DNA from: an uncultured Bacilli bacterium
GTDB taxonomy: Bacteria > Bacillota_I > Bacilli_A > RF39 > UBA660
Direction: 5' to 3'
Length of the DNA: 10,344 nt
NCBI GenBank assembly: GCA_934101625.1
Contig: CAKORV010000031.1
Span: 1 to 10,344 of the forward strand
Shown here: piece after piece, positions 7,855-10,344 of the stretch
How the letters are laid out: every line of letters begins with the position of its first letter
Position numbering within the stretch: the stretch's first letter is position 1
Notes under the pieces: model-generated
Told to the model about the DNA's origin: nothing
Database searches by the model: none
The model's input: only the letters and a program-made list of their open reading frames with translations
Translations under genes and position numbers: made by a program

Positions 7855-7863
7855 TGATAAAAT
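7855..7863 (+). promoter_or_regulatory. Extended -10 promoter of cca-dnaD-nth
   Basis: TGATAAAAT is identical to the extended -10 upstream of ezrA. The region where a -35 would fall (about 7835-7840) is the end of the ymfH terminator and matches poorly, so the TG extension would have to carry recognition. Transcription would start near 7870, at the AGGAGG ribosome site (7870-7875). Confidence 0.5.
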
Positions 7864-7888
7864 ATTATTAGGAGGACTACTTAAAAGT

Positions 7889-8962
7889 ATGGAAGAATAT
7901 TTAAGTATCTTAAATGAAATAGAAAGTCATGGTTTTGTGGCTTATATAGTAGGTGGATTTGTAAGAGATAAATTACTTAAAAGAGAAAGTAAAGATGTTG
8001 ATATAATAACTAATGCAACTCCTAAAGATTTATCTCATATATTTAATAATCTAGTAACATATGATGAATATGGAGCAGTAAAATTACAACTTAATAATAA
8101 TTTTATAGATATAACTACATTTAGAATAGAATTATCTTATAAAAATGGTAAACCGGATGAAATCGTGTATACTAATAGTTTAGAAGAGGATATAAAAAGA
8201 AGAGACTTTACTATAAATACTATATGTATGAATAGTGATGGAGAGATAATAGATATATTAAATGGAGAAAATGATATAAATAATAAACTTATTAAAACTG
8301 TAAGAGATGCTAGTGTTGAATTTAAAGAAGATCCATCAAGACTTATAAGAGCTTTAAGATTTATGAGTATACTTGATTTTAAATTAGATCAAGATATAAT
8401 AGATTTTATGGTAAAAAATAAAAGTGAATTTATGAATATAAATTCTAATAAAAAGAAAGAAGAATTAAATAAATTATTTTCTAGTAAAAAAGTAACTAGA
8501 TTTATGGAATTTATTAAGAATTATGGATTAGAAGAATATATAGGTATAAAGTGTAATAACTATAAAGAAACATCTTATGTAATTGGAGCATGGAGTCAAA
8601 TAGAAGTAAAAGATATTAATTTTACTAAAATAGAAAATGAACAAATAAATAAAGTAAAAAAACTTATAAATAAAGGTAAAATAACTAAAAAAGATATATA
8701 TAATAATGGTATATATATATCTTTAATTGCGGGAGATATACTAGGTATTGATCCTTCTTTAATAAATCTAATATATACTAATTTACCTATAAATAATATA
8801 AATGATATAAAAATAAGTAGTGAAGAAATAATAGAAATATTAAATATAAAACCTGGTAAAAGAATAGGAATAACTCTAAAAATATTAGAAAACTTAATAC
8901 TAGATGGTAAACTAGAAAATGATAATACTGCTATTAGAAATAAATTAAAAGAATTGAGATGA
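7889..8962 (+). CDS. cca: CCA-adding tRNA nucleotidyltransferase (class II)
   Basis: The enzyme adds or repairs the 3' CCA end of tRNAs from CTP and ATP without a nucleic-acid template. The 357 residues show the class II signature in order: GGFVRDKLL (22-30), the metal-binding Asp36 and Asp38 in KDVDI, RRDFTIN (104-110), and EDPSRLIRALRF (147-158), where Glu, Asp and Arg act as the amino-acid template for incoming bases. The catalytic head and neck are intact; body and tail are diverged and slightly shorter than in many members. No HD phosphohydrolase domain is visible. AGGAGG at 7870-7875 is 13 bases before ATG, a longer gap than usual, but no better start exists in frame. It heads an operon with dnaD (four-base gap) and nth. 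CCA-adding is favoured over an A- or CC-only enzyme because a single copy is seen, but the sequence does not settle this. Confidence 0.93.
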   Translation: MEEYLSILNEIESHGFVAYIVGGFVRDKLLKRESKDVDIITNATPKDLSHIFNNLVTYDEYGAVKLQLNNNFIDITTFRIELSYKNGKPDEIVYTNSLEEDIKRRDFTINTICMNSDGEIIDILNGENDINNKLIKTVRDASVEFKEDPSRLIRALRFMSILDFKLDQDIIDFMVKNKSEFMNINSNKKKEELNKLFSSKKVTRFMEFIKNYGLEEYIGIKCNNYKETSYVIGAWSQIEVKDINFTKIENEQINKVKKLINKGKITKKDIYNNGIYISLIAGDILGIDPSLINLIYTNLPINNINDIKISSEEIIEILNIKPGKRIGITLKILENLILDGKLENDNTAIRNKLKELR

Positions 8963-8966
8963 TTTT

Positions 8967-9569
8967 ATGAATGATATGAAAAAACTATTTAAAGAAAGAA
9001 GCTTTGTAATTAATCCTAATATATTAAAAAATATTAAAAACTTAAATATAACTTTAAATGAATTTCTACTAATATTATATTTTATAAATATAGATAATGT
9101 ATTAGATATAGAAAATATAGAAAAATTAATAGGATTAAATCCAGAAGAGATATTAAATACTTATAGTGAATTAATAACTAAAGGATTAATAAATACTATA
9201 GTTACTAAAGAAGATGGTAAAGTAAATGAAAGTATTGATTTAGATATGTTTTATGATAAATTAATTATGTCTCAAAAAGAAGAGAAGAAAGAAAGTAAAG
9301 ATATATTTGAATGTTTTGAAAATGAATTTGGTAGAAGTTTAAGTCCAATAGAATATGAAACAATAAATAATTGGATAAGTAATGGAGTGAGTGAAGATAC
9401 TATTAAAAGTGCTTTAAAAGAGGCTGTAATTAATGGAGTTAGTAATTTAAGATATATAGATAAAATTATATATGAATGGACAAAGAAAGGTAATAAACCT
9501 AATATAGAAGAAGAATTTAAGCCTTTGTTTGATTACAATTGGTTAGATGATGAAGATTATGAAGAATAA
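8967..9569 (+). CDS. dnaD: DNA replication protein DnaD
   Basis: DnaD is a primosomal protein of low-GC Gram-positives that acts with DnaA, DnaB and DnaI in helicase loading at the origin and at restart sites. The 200 residues show a winged-helix-like N-terminal half (about 1-100, with LNITLNEFLLILYF early on), a short charged linker rich in Lys/Glu (about 105-115) and the C-terminal DDBH2 domain (about 117-175). That domain has the diagnostic FGRSLSPIEYE, NLRYIDK and the YxxxIxxxW motif (YIDKIIYEW). The tail is strongly acidic. The start is four bases after cca and has only a weak ribosome site, so it is probably translated by coupling; a second in-frame ATG at 8976 cannot be excluded. Followed by nth, as in Bacillus. 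Confidence 0.9.
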   Translation: MNDMKKLFKERSFVINPNILKNIKNLNITLNEFLLILYFINIDNVLDIENIEKLIGLNPEEILNTYSELITKGLINTIVTKEDGKVNESIDLDMFYDKLIMSQKEEKKESKDIFECFENEFGRSLSPIEYETINNWISNGVSEDTIKSALKEAVINGVSNLRYIDKIIYEWTKKGNKPNIEEEFKPLFDYNWLDDEDYEE

Positions 9570-10170
9570 AATTATATTAGATGGTTTAGATAATTTATTT
9601 CCTGATCCTAAATGTGAACTTGAATATAATAAAGATTATGAGTTATTACTTGCAACTATGTTAAGTGCGCAAACAACTGATAAAAGAGTTAATATGGTAA
9701 CTAGAGTTTTGTTTAATAAATATGATACATTAGAAAAATTAAATGATTTAAGTGTATCAGAAATAGAAAATGAAATAAAGACAATAGGTATGTATAAACA
9801 AAAAGCAAAGTATTTTAAATCTATAGTTAGTGAAATAATTAAAATGGGTGGTTATGTTCCTAATGATAGAGATAGACTTTTAAAGTTAGATGGGGTAGGA
9901 AGAAAAACAATAAATGTAGTTTTATCTAATTTATATGATGAACCTTGTATAGCAGTAGATACACATGTAGAAAGAACTTCTAAAAGATTGGGATTAGCTG
10001 AATTAGATGATGATGTTCTAACTGTTGAAAAGAAACTAATGAAAGAATTTCCAAAAGATAAATGGAGTAGATTACATCATCAATTAGTATTGTTTGGAAG
10101 ATATAAATGTAAAGCAAAGAATCCTGAGTGTATGGATTGTCCATTCAAAGAATTTTGTAAAGAAAATTAA
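9547..10170 (+). CDS. nth: Endonuclease III (DNA glycosylase/AP lyase)
   Basis: Nth removes oxidised pyrimidines from DNA and cuts the abasic site by beta-elimination. The 207 residues have LLATMLSAQTTD near the start, the helix-hairpin-helix LDGVGRKTINVV with catalytic Lys120, and Asp138 in AVDTHVER; both fall at the E. coli numbers. The [4Fe-4S] cluster ligands are Cys188, 195, 198 and 204 with C-X6-C-X2-C-X5-C spacing. All catalytic parts are present. ATGs at 9547, 9550 and 9559 all lie inside the end of dnaD and none has a strong ribosome site, so the start is uncertain by up to four residues and translation is probably coupled. No terminator follows directly; transcripts would run into the leader that starts near 10215. 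Confidence 0.95.
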   Translation: MMKIMKNKIILDGLDNLFPDPKCELEYNKDYELLLATMLSAQTTDKRVNMVTRVLFNKYDTLEKLNDLSVSEIENEIKTIGMYKQKAKYFKSIVSEIIKMGGYVPNDRDRLLKLDGVGRKTINVVLSNLYDEPCIAVDTHVERTSKRLGLAELDDDVLTVEKKLMKEFPKDKWSRLHHQLVLFGRYKCKAKNPECMDCPFKEFCKEN

Positions 10171-10179
10171 TCAAAGTAA

Positions 10180-10208
10180 TTGAATAATATAAAATATTTT
10201 GGTAAAAT
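10180..10208 (+). promoter_or_regulatory. Promoter of the right-edge leader
   Basis: TTGAAT (10180-10185) and TAAAAT (10203-10208) are spaced by exactly 17 bases, and TG at 10200-10201 makes an extended -10. Transcription would begin near 10215. It sits ten bases after the nth stop and so defines a separate transcript running to the window edge. Confidence 0.65.
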
Positions 10209-10241
10209 TAAGACATAAAGTAAAAGGAGTAAGACAAAACT

Positions 10242-10298
10242 ATGAGAATATTGGAAAACTCAAACTATAACAACAATTGTTTGTTATGGGGGGGGTAA
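10242..10298 (+). CDS. Putative 18-residue leader peptide
   Basis: The frame encodes MRILENSNYNNNCLLWGG and stops at TAA 10296-10298. AAAGGAG (10223-10229) lies 12 bases upstream, slightly far but strong, and a good promoter precedes it. Five of 18 residues are Asn, clustered at 6-12, and the last two are GGG GGG glycine codons, which are exceptional in this AT-rich DNA. The frame lies inside the inverted repeat 10236-10323, with its start codon in the 5' arm. That is the layout of a regulatory leader peptide, in which ribosome position decides whether the terminator folds. The peptide itself probably has no independent function. I do not recognise it from a known family. It could also be a chance frame in the loop of a terminator. 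Confidence 0.5.
   Translation: MRILENSNYNNNCLLWGG
10288..10295 (+). repeat. Run of eight G
   Basis: The longest G run elsewhere in the window is five. The run gives the last bases of TGG, GGG, GGG in the leader peptide just before its stop. Changing it by one base shifts the frame, so it is a possible slippage or phase-variation tract; a sequencing length error is also possible. Confidence 0.9.
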
Positions 10299-10344
10299 TT
10301 TATTAATTATCTCTCATAGTTTTTTCGTGAAATTAAATATATAG

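Larger units (their letters stand above)
10236..10325 (+). terminator. Long-loop terminator, candidate attenuator
   Basis: AAAACTATGAGA (10236-10247) is perfectly complementary to TCTCATAGTTTT (10312-10323), and six T (10320-10325) end the 3' arm. The loop is 64 bases and holds a second hairpin, ATAACAA (10267-10273) with TTGTTAT (10281-10287). The stem covers the ATG of the leader peptide. It could end the nth transcript, act as a conditional terminator for a gene beyond the edge, or do both. Confidence 0.6.

Noticed and set aside
548..10170. Mycoplasma code (TGA as Trp)
   Set aside because: TGA ends ftsK and cca exactly at well-placed downstream starts, and all Trp codons in the reading frames are TGG.
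10215..10344. T-box riboswitch at the right edge
   Set aside because: There is no T-box core sequence and no specifier stem-loop of the required size upstream of the terminator.
10180..10344. CRISPR leader or mobile-element end suggested by the inverted repeats and G run
   Set aside because: There are no direct repeats with spacers, no transposase fragment and no target-site duplication. Promoter, ribosome site and T run explain the region better.

Overview
The window comes from a very AT-rich, low-GC Gram-positive bacterium of the Bacilli/Mollicutes-like branch, possibly an uncultured gut lineage. The evidence is the gene set (EzrA, a SpoIIIE-type translocase, DnaD, the YmfF/YmfH M16 pair), strong AGG/GGAGG ribosome sites, and near-exclusive use of AGA for Arg and ATA/ATT for Ile. 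TGA works as a stop (ftsK and cca end in it) and every Trp is TGG, so the code is the standard bacterial one and not the Mycoplasma code. All recognised genes are core housekeeping functions. I see no insertion sequence, phage gene, CRISPR array, tRNA or rRNA.

Layout. (1) Positions 1-251, minus strand: the N-terminal part of rpsD (ribosomal protein S4), preceded by a structured leader and a near-consensus promoter (412-440). (2) A divergent intergenic region with a 7-bp inverted repeat (438-456) and an extended -10 promoter for the plus strand. (3) An apparent operon ezrA - ftsK/spoIIIE - deoD (557-5208), ending in a hairpin terminator at 5211-5241. (4) The M16 peptidase-like pair ymfF - ymfH (5301-7806), overlapping by 14 bases and closed by a strong terminator at 7810-7843. 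(5) cca - dnaD - nth (7889-10170), tightly packed. (6) A promoter at 10180-10208 driving a leader at the right edge. The leader has an 18-codon open reading frame, MRILENSNYNNNCLLWGG, an eight-G run and a 12-bp inverted repeat ending in six T; the gene it would control lies beyond the window.

How the genes work together. EzrA (Z-ring control) and the SpoIIIE/FtsK translocase (chromosome clearance at the septum) form a cell-division pair, with a purine nucleoside phosphorylase translationally coupled behind them. YmfF and YmfH look like the two halves of one clamshell protein: YmfH carries the zinc site and YmfF the Arg/Tyr pair. Cca, DnaD and Nth are tRNA 3'-end repair, replication initiation and base-excision repair; dnaD-nth adjacency is common in Bacilli.

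The least ordinary part is the last 165 bases. They have the design of a ribosome-mediated transcription attenuator: promoter, ribosome site, a short Asn-rich peptide whose start codon lies inside the 5' arm of the terminator, and a G8 run whose length would set the reading frame across the 3' arm. The rpsD leader, where a complementary segment can mask the ribosome site, is the second regulatory item worth checking.
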